Origin: Fulvia fulva
Lineage: Eukaryota > Ascomycota > Dothideomycetes > Mycosphaerellales > Mycosphaerellaceae
Length of the DNA: 64,000 bases
Assembly: GCF_020509005.1 (NCBI RefSeq)
Contig: NC_063015.1
Location: 5,318,501-5,382,500 of the forward strand
Direction: 5' to 3'
In this document: positions 31,658 through 43,665 of the stretch, in pieces
How the letters are laid out: each line of letters starts with the position of its first letter
Position numbering within the stretch: the first letter of the stretch is position 1
The notes under the pieces: model-generated
What the model saw: the letters and a program-made list of their open reading frames with translations, nothing else
What the model was told of the DNA's origin: nothing
The model's database searches: none
Made by a program: the position numbers and the translations under genes

Positions 31658-33773
31658 TGTGAGCGATATCTTTGCCAGGTTACATGTATGATGAAAGTGC
31701 GTGATTTCGAGAAGAGAGAGCGTCGAGAGGCATGAGTAGCACTTACCTTTCTCCAAGCAAAAGAGGCCAGTGGCGGGCCGACAGTTCGCACACCAGCACA
31801 ACCCTCCTCAGAGCGCGCGACAAGCTACGGTATTGCGTATGGTGCCCACGAAGGAGCAGTAAGGTTCGGCCCGGCAGATCACGCTTGGCACCCTGCATTG
31901 CAGACCGCAGATTGGTGCATTACGCGGCTGTCAGGGGGTCAGAGCATTGCTGGTGTGTTGACGGTGCGTGTCACAGTTCAGTCGTGGCTCGTTGTTCCAA
32001 TCATGGCCGAAAATGCCGCATCGAAGCACTGACAAGCCGCGGAGATCCTTGGCGAAGTCAAAGTTGAGAAAAGCTTGTCCAGTGCCGCAGCTGGTTCGGA
32101 GCGTCGGAGTCTCCAGTCTGATGGAGTATTGTGGAGATGGATGAAGCCAAAACAGCAGAGTCGCGCGAATCGTGATTGCGCTGCTCGTCATGTCGCTGTC
32201 ACCATGTCTCAGCGACACCTCAACATGGTGCCGATGGTGTCGAGAGTTTCGGCTTGTCGCAGGCTTGATGGAGTCGGCATGAGAGTGTGATGTCCGAATT
32301 CGTTCTTGCAACTGCTTCGACAGTGGGATGGCGTGACCACCTGCAGCACGTTGACCATAATTTTGCGTAGGGCAGGGCTTCCTGGTGCTCTTGAGAGGTG
32401 TCGTTGTCGTCGTGTGTGAAGACGCGTGGGCAGACGACTTGGAGATGCTGGCTTCCACCGCTGACGGTATAGCAGCGACATGCCATATTCTCGCAGTGGA
32501 AGCTGAGTCCTTTGCCGCCAAGTCGCTCCCTCGGAGACATCATGTCCTGGCTCAGAATGACAAGCGCTGGACGACAATAGCGGTGACCGCTCAGCTAACT
32601 CCGCGCAGTTGACGCTCGGCCGAAAGACCTGCGGCACAAGCAACGCAGCATGATGCGACCGCCTCTTTCACCCAATCCATAATGGTGTAGAGCTCTCTTT
32701 CGCAGGCGTGTTACGCTCGTTCACGTCGAGCAGCGGTCGAGCTCCGAGATGCCATTACGTATTGGTGGCTGGCGGCTCATGAGGTGTCTCCCTCTCTTAT
32801 GTACTGATCTTCGCATTGAGAGTGAGGTTGCTGTCCCATTGGCACAAGGTCGGACATCATCCTTTGTGCGACGCATCTTGCTTCGATTCATGTCGTGTCT
32901 GAGTGAGGATGTGCAAAGTAGGATGATGAGGTGAAGATGGAGTTGTGTATGCATGTTGTTTCTGGATCCTGTCGTCTCTGCTCTTGTTGTTCCTTCTCGG
33001 TGCAGCGTGAGCCGACCGTCGGCAACTGACGGATTTCATGATGCCTTAGGCAGCGAGTGTTGAGGTAGTGTGCGTGTGCTAGGTAAACCACTGGACCATC
33101 GTCGACATCGACGTAGGAATCTGATCGGCTTCGGCAACTACATCCGAGACTGTCAGTGGTATCTGCGGCTACTGAACATCATTTCGAGGTCATTGCCAAC
33201 GCCACACCAATGACCCAGTTTCGTCATGATCGTTTCTGGATTCCACGTTCACGATGATCAAAGTACCATCTTGAAATACAAAAGCATTGATAATGTCGGA
33301 TTCGCGCAAGATTACTCAAGACCTTTTACCTACGGAGCGAGTGTCAGTCCAGAGCGACCTTCCAGGGAGCTGTTGATGTTACACGTTGCTGCCGGCGCAA
33401 GACATATGTCTGTGCGAAGCTTCCGGCCGATCTGACAGGCTCACAGCTTCCCCCGGATCCAGATCCACGCGCCTGGGACACGTCTCTTCCTTCCCTTCAA
33501 ACAACACCACATGCAATCATCAACACTCAGCTTTCACCTTCCTCATCATCACAATCATGCCTGCTACGCTCAGAGATCGTTGCTGCTCAGGCAACTGTGA
33601 TGGCTCGCTGCTGTCTTGTCTTCACCTCCCGGAGATGGGTAGATGGCGATCCAGTCTCAATGCCATCGCCATCTCACAACCATATTCCACACCACCCATT
33701 GGCACAACGACCAGCTATCTCCACCACACTCTCGGCATTAATCATACAGCATAACAACAAGCCATCTACAACC
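31658..33773. other. 2.1-kb divergent intergenic region
   Basis: Lies between the DHA1 gene (-) and the PLAC8 gene (+). Both promoters must lie here. Frames up to about 200 codons occur but lack domains, signal peptides or good starts. I see no repeat or RNA gene. Confidence 0.45.
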
Positions 33774-34428
33774 ATGTCTACAGCCCCAGGAGAATGGCAG
33801 AAGCACTTCTGTGCCTGCTGCTGCGGCGGAACCTGCTCGTCCTGCGTCAGTGACCCACTACAACACCACCTCTTTTCGTTCGCGCTGACAGACCGTCCAG
33901 CTTGTCATCCACTTCTGCCCCTGTTACATGCACGGAAAGAACTACGCGCGCCTCGAAGAATACCCCGACGTTCACCACGGCCACGTCAAGACTTTCAACG
34001 GACCTTGCCTGGTGTATTGTCTGACGGGCACCATATTGGGACCACTAAAATTCATTCTCACCATGATGCAAAGAAGCGATGCAAGAGATGAGCTCAATAT
34101 CCGGGGAAATGGATGTGCAGATTGTTGCGTGGCTTTTTACTGCGAGGTTGGTGCCTTTCCCGTCCGAGGCTGTGAGAGCGTTTGAACTGACAGTGTGCCT
34201 CAGCCCTGTGCCATGGCACAGATGGACACGGAGCTCAACAGACGCGCGCCCACAACGCCAGTCGGAGCATTGCCTTACGTCTCGGCAGTACCCTATGCAC
34301 AGCAACCGCCGGAGATGGTCTACGCTCCACAGCCATCGGGCGTACTCGCACCGCCATACGGAACCGCACAAGCACCGCAGCCACTACCCGCGCCACAACC
34401 TGTCTATCAACCCATGACACACCCCTGA
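33774..34428 (+). CDS. PLAC8-family Cys-rich protein, 180 aa
   Basis: Three exons: 33774-33845, 33901-34146, 34204-34428 with introns of 55 and 57 bp (GTCAGT..TCCAG, GTTGGT..CTCAG), all in phase. The PLAC8 domain is clear: CACCCGGTCSSC, then HFCPCYMHGKNYARL, and GCADCCVAFYCEPCAMAQMD, the last being the family's signature with two hydrophobic Cys-rich turns. Members sit in or at the plasma membrane and affect metal tolerance or cell size in plants and fungi; the fungal role is largely unknown. The last 60 residues are a Pro/Gln/Ala-rich tail. Intact. Confidence 0.92.
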
Positions 34429-34540
34429 AACGATGAGAAGGCGATAAAAGCGGACAGACAGACTCTCCAACCTACACATTCGACATTATCTACATAATCT
34501 CTGGAATCTATAATGTATATCCCTGTGTCCCTCCCTTCTC

Positions 34541-35839
34541 CTACCTCACATTCTTGCCGATGAAGTCCTGGATATAATGATATGCCTCAACAGCCGAATA
34601 ATGCAGATTCAACCCATGTCCTGCAACCTCACTCAAATAGGCTCCAGTCGTATTCGTCGCAGGGTACAGCATCGCGAACACCGCCTGCGCCTTGTTGGTC
34701 GGGTACGAGCAGTTTCCAAGACAGAATGGCAGGTCCTCAGCACCGTTAACGACAGCCACAGGCTTGGTCCAGTTCATCGCTGGTGCCATCACTGCCGATG
34801 TGGTGAGTAGCTCACCGAGCGTAACAGTCCCCTTCTGCGCCTCAGCCTGGTACAAGATCGCCGGATCGAAACCTGGCGCGCGGAAGAATTCGATTTGGTT
34901 CGGAATGGCCGATGACGAGACGATGTAACCATTATTCAGATCCGCAAACCTGTATGGGCTATTCTGCGACGCAATGGCCAAATTCAAGCCCTGCAAAAAC
35001 GGCGGCATTCCAGTGCTATTCGTCGAGAAACCCGTCAAGATTGCAGCATCGAGAGTTGCTGGGTACTGCGCTGTGATGGCTTGGGTAATGATACTGCCGA
35101 ACGAGTGACCGGCACCAATGACCTTCTTGAATGCGATACCGCTGAAAGCGCCCTGGCGGAGCGATTTGGCGAGGGAGTTGGCGATTTCGGCCTCGAGGGG
35201 TGATTGCACGGTGTTGATGGGGTCTGGTTTGGCGGATTTGCCGACGCCTAGACGGTCGTAGAAGGTCGCGTGGTTGTATTGGGCGGCTACGTCGACGTAG
35301 CTGTAGCCTGGTGCGAAGTCCGAATAAACATTCCTAAGTACATGTATGACACGAGTTTTGGAATGGTTATGGAAGTTGATGATGCTGACGTACCCAATAA
35401 TACCGATCAAACCCAACCCCATGCGTCAAAATCTGCACCTGCTCCGGGGCAGTATCATTCCCTCCGGGCATACACAACGTCGCCCCAATCTCAAACGTCC
35501 CATTAACACTCTGCATGCCACCCATGATCTCCTTCGCAATCGTGCTCCCGGATGTAATCATGCTTACAAACATCTCCGTAACTTGCGACTGGTTCTTGGG
35601 GATGTCGAGGTTGAATTTGACGTTCTTGGATGTACTGGCGCTGACGGAGACTATGCCGGAGACGCAGACGGCGAGGCCGCCGCGGGCGGGGTGGATGGTG
35701 GCGTTGGTGAAGCCGGAGGTGCTGGGGGCTTGGATGTTGGCGGGGAGGGCGCCGCCTGGGGAGGAGGGGAGGAGGGAGGAGGAGGAGGTTATTGTGCGTA
35801 TGCCGTGGAGGCGAGAAGGAGGGGGTGGTAGGGGCGCAT
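34541..35839 (-). CDS. secreted alpha/beta-hydrolase, frame problems at 5' side
   Basis: The start MRPYHPLLLASTAYAQ (ATG at 35839) is a signal peptide with a good cleavage site. It is followed by a TAA and a TCC-rich stretch; the mature protein continues in another frame from about 35,785 (GGALPANIQ onward), needing a 1-nt deletion or 2-nt insertion, since no GT donor exists between. Downstream, an intron at 35334-35393 (GTACGT..TTAG) would leave the frame shifted by one; using an alternative donor GTATTA at the preceding CG restores the frame but loses the residues YYW. The remaining domain is good: GHSFGS nucleophile elbow (about 34541-35100 region), SFSTNS-type loop, a late Asp (GAEDLPFC) and a terminal His (VAGHGLNLHY). 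A lipase/esterase-like extracellular hydrolase is likely; it may be decaying. Confidence 0.65.
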
Positions 35840-36674
35840 GATGATGCTGTGGTCGATAAGGGTGTTTAGAGGATGGGGGGAGAGGAGGAGGTGAAGTCAG
35901 GAAATACCCACTTCTTCAAGTCGTGAATTCGTACCAACACGGCTGCGCCGGATGAACAGAATTATTGAACATGATGTCAATCAAGTATGCCAATAATCTA
36001 TTCTTCCAAATGTCGTTTGGCTAGCGTTGCTTTGTTTGGCCGAGCTTGGCATAGTGCTGAAGCTTGAGTCGTCAGTTCCTGCAGTGGTCGACGTTAACAC
36101 GGGCCAAAGTCGGGACGAAAGCAGTCTGGCCATTTTGGATCAAGAGTTCAGGTTCCGGTAGGCGGGTGGGTCCGAGCCTTACCTGTTGTATGGAGGTGCT
36201 CCGATCTTGGTTGAGAGGATCATGTTGTACATATATGCCGTGTATGGTGGTGGTGTTGGATGAAAGGTACTTACGAGAGGCTGTTTAGGTGGTGAGGCCG
36301 CTGTATCGTGAAGTGGTTTGGTCTGTTGGTGTTCTGCATTTCGATGCCCGAGCCACTGCAGTGTTATAACAAGTGCCCCGGGGAGATACAGCAGTACCCG
36401 ATCGTTGGAATGGTCGATGACTAAGAGAAGAATCTGATGTCCAGGAACATTCGCCTTTGATGTAGATGCCAAGCAGGATGGAAATATCCTCGAAGATAGA
36501 GCTCATGCTGCTCTAAGTGTTCTGGCCGAGGCACTCGAACTCGCTGTGTCCGTGATCTTGATGTTGTTGGCGCTGAATAGTGAGGTGCGAGTTATAAGCA
36601 TGTTGCTGTCTGTCGTGATCCGATGACTGATATGCGAAGCGCGAAGTAGCCTCCACTCTTGTCTCTACATGTTC
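35840..36674. other. intergenic, no gene seen
   Basis: Promoter of the hydrolase and 3' region of the MFS pseudogene; nothing else recognised. Confidence 0.45.
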
Positions 36675-38531
36675 TCAATGAGCAAACCGAAAGTCCAACC
36701 TCTTATGAACTTGATCCCTCGTCGTCCTCAGATACTCCTCTTTCTCCTCTGTGTTCATAGCGCTCCAGATCTCATCACGCTTCCTGCAAATAGGCGTTAG
36801 CTGATGTTCCCTCAACGGCCAAAAGACCATGACACACCTATTGGTGTGCACGTAAAACAGCTTCGTGGCAATGAATACTATCACATTGTACGCAAGCACA
36901 GCCAGCAGAACCTTATTCCCCGTCCGATAGAGCGGCTTATCATTTTCGCGATAGATTTGCGAAGATATGATATTCGACAACTGCACCGACATGTTGTACA
37001 GTGCTGATGCGACAGTCCGTGTCCTGACACTGCCCGCGTTACGGCTTGTGATGGCGACCATCATGGCGTGGATGTAGGGATAGCCGACTAGCAAAGTTCC
37101 TTGCGCCCATCGTGCCCAGTGGGAGACGTTGGCAGGCTCTACTGTGTGTGCGATGAGGACGAGTAGAGACCACAGTTGACCGATGGCGCCGATGAGGTAG
37201 CGCTGGTTGATCTTTTCGGAAAGTCAGGTCTAGAAGAGGAGCTGGAGGATGAAGAGGACGTATGCTGGTATGGTGAGTAGATTGGTTTCGAAGGTTCCGA
37301 AGCCGAGCGCCTTGAGGTTAAGCGGGAGGTAGGCAGTAGGAGGAGTCTGTCATACATAATCAGTGGGTGCTCTAGCAAGAAAGCAGCAGTACACCGGGCT
37401 TACATTCGGGACCGTCCATGTTAAACCCAGGATATACATCGGCCACATATGCCAGTCAGCTAGATACTCCCAGAGCTGATGCAGCCCCAGACCTTGGCGA
37501 TTGTGCATATCTCCCTTCGAAGGGTCATCACGAATGATGCGGTTGGCAATAATCTTCTCTTCCTCTTTCGAGAACCAACCATTCTTGCCTCGGAACCAGC
37601 TAGCCGTGGTGTAAGGACTTGCCGGCAGGTAGAACCATGCGAGAATCCCGAGCAGGCCAGTCAGCATGCCCTCCAGCGCGAACAACCACGCCCAGCCAGG
37701 CAAGCCGTTGTGTCTCCGAAGACGCAAAATGCCATAAGCCAGGAACGCTGATAAAATGTTCGTAGACTGGTAGGCAACCCAAAAGAAGCTCAATCGTCTG
37801 GGCAGCTCGGAACTCTTGTAGTAGTAGCTGAGGTAGAGAATGACGTCTGGAATGAAACCGCCTTCGATGAGGCCCAGCAGGAAACGCGTGATGAAGAAGA
37901 ACGTCTTGCCGTTGAGGAATGCTTGCATGCTCGCAACCACTGACCAGCTCACCATTTGCACCGGAATCCATCGATCTGACCCGAGTTTCTTCGAGATCAT
38001 CTGTGGAGGCAGCTCGGCGAAGAGGAAATTGCAGTAAAATATGGTCATGCCGTTGTTGTAGTCGTTCGTAGTCAGGCCAAGGTCCTTGAGCATGTTGTCC
38101 GACAGGGCCTGGTTGATGTTACCACGGTCCAGCTGCAAAGCGAAGAACATGAGACAGGCGAATGTGCATATCCTCCAGTCAATCTAAACAAAAAGTCAGG
38201 ACACAAGTCACGACGACTGGTGTGGTATTAGAGGGCGAACCCTTCGAATGATTCTACGCTCTTCAGACGGTTCCCATGTGTATTCCGGATCATAACGATG
38301 AAGACCTTCCCATTGGTCGCTAGGTTTGTAGTAAGTGTCAAGACCTGCAGATGCGAACGTGGTGCTGTCTCCATGGATGTTGTGCCCTTGTTCGATGACC
38401 GGTGGCGTTTTCAAGATATTGGCGGTCGCAAAGCCAGCAGCGATCGTATCAATAGCTGAGGTTCGCCTGGGAGGATTGTCGTCTGGATGCAGCGAGCGAA
38501 GATGCTCTTCTGGATGTTTCTCGTCCGCCAT
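36675..38531 (-). pseudogene. MFS Dal5-type transporter with two Trp-to-stop changes
   Basis: Four exons: 38241-38531, 37404-38183, 36838-37346, 36675-36783; introns of 57, 57 and 54 bp, all in phase, would give 562 codons. Landmarks: LMFFALQLDRGNINQAL (TM1), ITRFLLGLIEGGFIPDVILY (TM4), YYYKSSELPRR, and a C-terminal helix ending in the usual acidic/basic tail. In exon 3, around 37222-37232, the sequence reads LLF-stop-T-stop-LSEK where the family has LLFWTWLSE. TGG became TAG and TGA, two codons apart. Everything else is well kept, so inactivation is recent. A 48-bp segment from GTCCTC to AAAAG containing both stops could conceivably be spliced (it has a CTGAC and keeps frame), but its donor is poor and a membrane span would be lost. 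Confidence 0.85.
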
Positions 38532-39305
38532 GGCACATATATGCTACTGCCTAGCTGATAAGATCTGGTGTTTTGCTTGTGCACAAGGACTATGGATAAG
38601 CTTTCAGATCGAAGAGACCGAGACACTGGGCAATGGCTCTATATATCTCGGCAGCAGCCAAGGCCCAACCTTCCGATGGCACCTCAACGATTCCGAGAAG
38701 TGTCGCTTGCCACTGTCTCGACTCGCAATGGGTCAGCACGCCATTACAGCCACGCATTCGAGCATTCGAGCACGAATTGCTTCTTCTCGAGAGCAAAGCT
38801 ACGCGGGAGTACCCATAATCCAGGGCCTCGTGGATATCGATCTGCCGTTAGAGGAGGTAGAGGACGCAGTATCGTGCATCCGCCGGCATCCCGCTTCGTG
38901 TCGCATCGCCGGTCCACCCGTTTCGACCTATCATGGCCTTATCAAGATGTCTGGCGAGCCTGAGCACGAAATCATGAGCGCATCAAGCATATACACAAAT
39001 GGTGAGGGTTGAGTATCGTGCCGCAAGAGTCGATGGCGTGCTCGAGCGGTGAAATTGTGTGTGCTCCGGAGTCGTCCACGGCAACCACTTGCCGACACTA
39101 TGGCCCGGGATGTCTCGTGGCAGAACAGGTGGTTTATCCTACAAATGTGGGCATGAACGGCCATTCCGGAATCAAGGACGCCAGTCGTTGCGGACAGGAG
39201 TCCGATGCCATCTTGGAGTTTCCCAGAGACCAGGACCTAGTCACGCACGACGCGGGTAATTATTCATCCATTCTTTCTCCCAGGAACGTCGGGCTGGGAG
39301 GCCAA
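38532..39305. other. intergenic, no gene seen
   Basis: Contains the promoter of the MFS pseudogene and the 3' region (possibly a last small exon) of the zinc-finger gene. Plus-strand frames here are uncharacteristic. Confidence 0.45.
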
Positions 39306-40295
39306 TCAACATACTTGCATAGCGCTGTGTATGCCAGAGCGACTTACTTTGAAGTGCTTCTGTTTCGTCTTGTTACCGAACTTCTCCAGGACCCATCGTG
39401 CCTCATTTCGTGACCGTTGCTCGCGAGCCATCATCTTGTTCTGGACGACGGCGAGTCCTCGTCTCTGGGTGTCAGATAGGCCTCCGATGCCCATCTGATC
39501 GCGAAGGGCTAGAGATCTGCTGGTCGATGTTGAAGTGCTCTGCTCAGGTCGCTCGCCTTGTGCTGCAGTTTGCGAAGTCGATTGTACGATAGCGACATCT
39601 TGCGATGTGCGGCTCCGAGCTCGTTCGAAGAGTCCAGACTGCTGATGCTGCCTGCTCGTGACTATGGTGCCTGCAGCTGTACGCATTTCTGTCTCTGATA
39701 GCATTTGCTGAGTCGAGGTGTCACCTTCGATGGGTTCCCAAAACTCCCGAAAGTCAGACTCGGGTGAGAGGTCGATCATACAATGCCCTTTGCCGAGCAT
39801 GTGAGCACGTGTCGCTTCTGCGGATTGCTTCTCATGGCCACAATACAGGCAGGCGGTAAACTGAGTGATGACCAGCTGAAGGTACGCAAGCAAAGTCTCG
39901 ACATCAGTCTCGAGCTTGTCCGGACGAGGGATGTGGAAGCCGTGCGTAGTAGCCATGTGCTCGAGATTGTCATGTAGACAATTGCTCATGATCAAGCAAA
40001 AGAGGCATTGTGCTGCATTCGTAGTTTCTGTCTCGTCGACACCTCGATATTCTGGCGTTGCAAGGTTGTTGTCTGCGGCACTTTCTAGCTGCGTTTCCGG
40101 TGTTTCTAGCGCCTCGTGCTTGATATGATCTTCTGACACGAGAGAATGGTATTGCTCGAGCGAGAATGGCGAAAGCTCGACAATCCGTCGTTTCATGTTG
40201 TAGACATGCCAGTCTCCGCCCATATGTTGTCGTCTAATCGCATTGTCGTTGAAGTGTGCATTGCACGTGCTGCATAGTACCGTCGTGCCGACCAT
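39306..40295 (-). CDS. REI1/ZNF622-like C2H2 zinc-finger protein
   Basis: Related to the cytoplasmic 60S-subunit maturation factor REI1. The ATG at 40295 gives a first finger C8-C11..H24-H30 followed by WHVYNMKRR, a REI1 hallmark. A second pair (CLFCLIMS..HMATTHGF) and third (CLYCGHEK..HMLGKGHC) follow at about residues 96 and 147, with the intervening DKLETDVETLLAYL stretch typical of the family. The C-terminal EARWVLEKFGNKTKQKHF is also REI1-like. A GTAAGT just after KHFK (about 39347) suggests a last short exon that I cannot place with certainty, so the end given here may lie in an intron. Divergent spacer and short length suggest a paralogue rather than the housekeeping gene. Confidence 0.72.
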   Translation of the reverse strand: MVGTTVLCSTCNAHFNDNAIRRQHMGGDWHVYNMKRRIVELSPFSLEQYHSLVSEDHIKHEALETPETQLESAADNNLATPEYRGVDETETTNAAQCLFCLIMSNCLHDNLEHMATTHGFHIPRPDKLETDVETLLAYLQLVITQFTACLYCGHEKQSAEATRAHMLGKGHCMIDLSPESDFREFWEPIEGDTSTQQMLSETEMRTAAGTIVTSRQHQQSGLFERARSRTSQDVAIVQSTSQTAAQGERPEQSTSTSTSRSLALRDQMGIGGLSDTQRRGLAVVQNKMMAREQRSRNEARWVLEKFGNKTKQKHFKVSRSGIHSAMQVC

Positions 40296-40696
40296 GCTTG
40301 GTTCTGCCAGAATGAGAAAGTGATCTGTGGTGGATGGGAGTGCGCTATTGGTCAGTGGTATACAGCAACGTCTGGTGGCAGATATACATTGACTGTATGC
40401 TCATTCTTCTTCGACTCATCGTGAGGCACTGCAGTGTCACTGTGCCGACCAATGAGACGTGCAGCCCATGCGTGACTCACAAAGCCATCTGAGCCGACCT
40501 TCCGAAACTGGAAACCCGATTGCCAATCATTATTGACAACCACGCAGACGTGCCATCAACTTGTACTGCAATCTTGCACAACCCGACAGTATCCAAGGAT
40601 GCTGTCCAGAAGGGTGCGCCCGCAAGGTTGCACAGTTCAATGCCCTTTGCGGGCTGTGGCAACAGCGCCATTTCCTGACTCAGAAGATGTTCAAAG
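40296..40696. other. intergenic, no gene seen
   Basis: Promoter of the zinc-finger gene and 3' UTR of the SRPBCC gene. Confidence 0.5.
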
Positions 40697-41380
40697 CTAG
40701 GCATGCTTGGATGCCATCGCTTGCTGCTCGCTATACTTCTTTAAGTCATCAGCCCACAGCTGAAACTTCTCGTTGAGCGTCTTCTGATACATCCACTTCA
40801 CAGTGTATGCCAGTACAGCGCCATAGACCTCCCAAGTCCTGACCTCGCATTCATTCTCACCAAGAACAATGATCTCATGGAAACGCTCAGTCCTCAGGCC
40901 CTTGGTCACAAATCCACCGTGAGATTTCCAGCTGATGCGGTATAATTTGCTTAGATCGCTCGTGTATGCAGGATCTGTCAAGGTTTCGGCATCAAGGTAA
41001 TCGCTTGGCTTGTCTGGGGTGGAGATGTCGGTCACCAGAAGCTCGATCTGGTTCTTGTTCTCTGGTTTGGCAGAGTTCATGACGGCGGAGAAGTGCATGA
41101 TGCAGTCCTTCTTCATGTGGCTGAAGTCGCTGGCTTCAGCAGCTTGCTCGTCCGGAGAGAGGTCCGGTCGACTGAATTGCTGCTTCACGATTCGTGCTTC
41201 CGGGACAAAGGAGTTCCACTTCTCGTAGTCTTGGATGCGGAGTACATTCTCGAAGACGAGTGCTGCCGGAGCATTGATGCGACATGAGCCAGATGACTGG
41301 AAGACGGCATCTTGCCGAGGAACCGTGGGGGAGCAGAGACCTGCGGCTGGCGGCCAAGTCGTGCTGTCGGAGGATGCCAT
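40697..41380 (-). CDS. SRPBCC (START-like) superfamily protein, 227 aa
   Basis: The ATG at 41380 (MASSDSTTW) is used because the 5' extension lacks an ATG. After about 30 residues the pattern SSGSCRINAPAALVFENVLRIQDYEKWN is the first strand and helix of the helix-grip fold, followed by alternating strands (MHFSAVM, IELLVTDIS) and a long C-terminal helix (AYTVKWMYQKTLNEKFQLWADDLKKY) that closes the hydrophobic cavity. Such proteins bind lipids or polyketide-like ligands; no catalytic residues can be named. Single exon, soluble, intact. Confidence 0.8.
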   Translation of the reverse strand: MASSDSTTWPPAAGLCSPTVPRQDAVFQSSGSCRINAPAALVFENVLRIQDYEKWNSFVPEARIVKQQFSRPDLSPDEQAAEASDFSHMKKDCIMHFSAVMNSAKPENKNQIELLVTDISTPDKPSDYLDAETLTDPAYTSDLSKLYRISWKSHGGFVTKGLRTERFHEIIVLGENECEVRTWEVYGAVLAYTVKWMYQKTLNEKFQLWADDLKKYSEQQAMASKHA

Positions 41381-42156
41381 CTGTACAGAAGGAAGTTTCA
41401 AATGCAGGATGATGCTCTGCCGTCTCGCTCAAGACACTGATGAAGCCTCAAATGGAGTTCGCCACAATGCAGCCGGGTAGCTTCGGGAGAGTGTACGTGG
41501 GTGGCCTGATGTCTGTCGTACAGTCTTTCTGCAACACTGGTATGCTGTAAAGATTTAGCTGTTCTGTGCAGCCCGCCGGTGAGCCTGTGTTGCGTGCTTT
41601 GTGGGAAGCTGTCGCGCTGTGTGGTGTTGGTGTTGAATTCGGGTCCTTGCCGAAACAGTAAATGCGCTAACGCCGTCCAACCTACAAGCTTCCTCGGGTC
41701 CGGTCTTGCTTTGGACAAGCGATCTAGGCGCCCAGCCCTCGACAAAACTTCCCCCATCTCATCTCACACCATCACCAACACAGCATCGTCTCCTGCACCA
41801 TCTCGACAAGGGCGAGACACAAGCACGTGGTGACCATGCCGGCGATATGCAGCTAACAGGCAGGGCTGAAGCACAGTCCAGTGAAACAGCAGCGTTCGGT
41901 CGGGTCTGATGTGTAGCTTCGGTCAACCCGGCTCCAGAACCTTTTCGACCATGTTCTGCGGTAAGCCACGCGAAGCACGCCATGCACCCAGAGCTGTGTG
42001 TGCGAGAACTTTGCTGCCGTCGTGTGCAAATACGCGACGAGGCCATGGATATATACTGTCCTCACAGGATGGTAGTCCAGGCTTGATCTATCCTTGCATC
42101 TGCATTGCCCATCACACCCATTCCATACCAGCCTGGACACCGGCACATTCTCCGCC
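41381..42156. other. divergent promoter region
   Basis: About 775 bp between the SRPBCC gene (-) and the amino-acid permease (+). No gene recognised. Confidence 0.5.
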
Positions 42157-43665
42157 ATGGCTTCCTTCGAGTACAACACTGGTGCAGATCTTGAGAAGAA
42201 GGTCTCTGCCATCAACGTTGCTCCCATCGATCCCACGACTGAACTGCCCATCTACGACGACAGCTCGATAGACACCATCACTGCCCTTGTCCACGAAGAC
42301 CACCAACATGACATCAAGCTCCGGACCATGTCATGGCAGAAAGCTGCCTGGCTCCTCGCTGGCGACCAAGTATGCCTCGCCATCATGGCTCAATCCTGGT
42401 CCCTCTCCGTCCTCGGCTGGGTCCCTGGCATCATCACCATGCTCGTCGCCGGCATCCTCTTCTACGTCACCTCGATGACCATGCACAAGTTCATCATGAA
42501 GCATCCTCGAATCAAGGACATCTGCGACTTTGGCTACCACGCTTTCGGCAAGAGCAATATCGCATATCACTTCACCGCCTTCATGCTCCTCGCCAACAAC
42601 ATCCTCCTCATTGGCTTCCACGTCCTGACTGGTGCCAAGGTTCTCAACACCCTCTCCGACCACTCCATGTGTACAGTCATCTTCTCGGTCATCACAGCCC
42701 TTATCGGTATCGTCATGTCCCTGCCCCGGACACTCAAGCACGTCTCCTTCATGTCCATGTTCTCCGCCGCAGCCATGGGCATTGCCATCCTCCTCTTCCT
42801 TGTCTTCGCCGGCATTGAGGATGCTCCATACTACGGCTACAACGGAAACTTCCCCGAAGACGGCCTCGTCAAGACCTACGCCTTCCCACCAGCCGGTACC
42901 ACCTGGGTTGCCTGCATGAACGCAGTCCTCAAGTAAGCTCACCTTACCACACCCCATCCACATCAACCACAACTAACACCCCTCTTCCCTAGCATCACCT
43001 TCCTCTGGGTCCCGCAAATCCTCTTCCCCACCTTCATCGCGGAAATGGAGAAACCCCAAGACTTCCCTAAAGCCCTCGCCGTCCTCGCCGGCATCTCCGC
43101 CTTCCTCTTCATCGTCCCGCCCGCCATAGGATTCCACTACCTAGGTCAATACGCCACCGCTCCAGCCTTTGGATCTTTGGGAGTCGTCGCCTACAAGAAA
43201 GCATCCTGCGCCTTCGTCATCGTCCCAACCCTGGTCATTGGAGTCATCTACGCCAACGTCAGCGCCAAGTTCGTCTACGGCCGCATTATGGGCAACTCCC
43301 GCCATGGACACAGCAATACTGTCATTGGATGGGGAGTTTGGGGTGGTGTCATGGCTGCGATCTGGCTGGTCGCTTTCGTGTTTGCGGAGGTTATCCCGAG
43401 TATGGGTGACTTTTTGTCACTGCTGGGTGCGGCTTTCGACTCGTTCTTCGGCTTCATCTTCTTCGCTGTGGCGTACTATCACTTGTACAAAGGGAAGTTG
43501 TTCGCTGGACCACTGCGGTCGACGATGACGGTGGTGCATGTTGTTATCATGATCTGTGGTCTGTTCTTGCTGGGACCGGGGCTGTATGCGGCTGTTAAGG
43601 CGATTATGGCGGATTATGCGACGACCACGAGGCCGGCGTTTAGTTGTAAGAATTTGTCGTTGTAG
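42157..43665 (+). CDS. AAAP-family amino-acid permease (mtr type)
   Basis: Membrane symporter for neutral/aromatic amino acids, close in layout to the Neurospora mtr group. Two exons, 42157-42932 and 42993-43665, joined across a 60-bp intron (GTAAGC..CCTAG), 482 aa. Start at MASFEYN (42157). After a hydrophilic N-terminus of about 60 residues, the first span LRTMSWQKAAWLLAGDQVCL fits the family, then about 10 more spans. ICDFGYHAFG and the SFMSMFSAAAMG region are conserved. No defects. Codon use is strongly C-ending in exon 1 and more mixed at the 3' end. Confidence 0.93.

Noticed and set aside
42331..42972. 213-codon minus-strand frame
   Set aside because: Antisense shadow of the amino-acid permease; Gly/Asp/Glu/Val-rich composition comes from the permease's codon bias.
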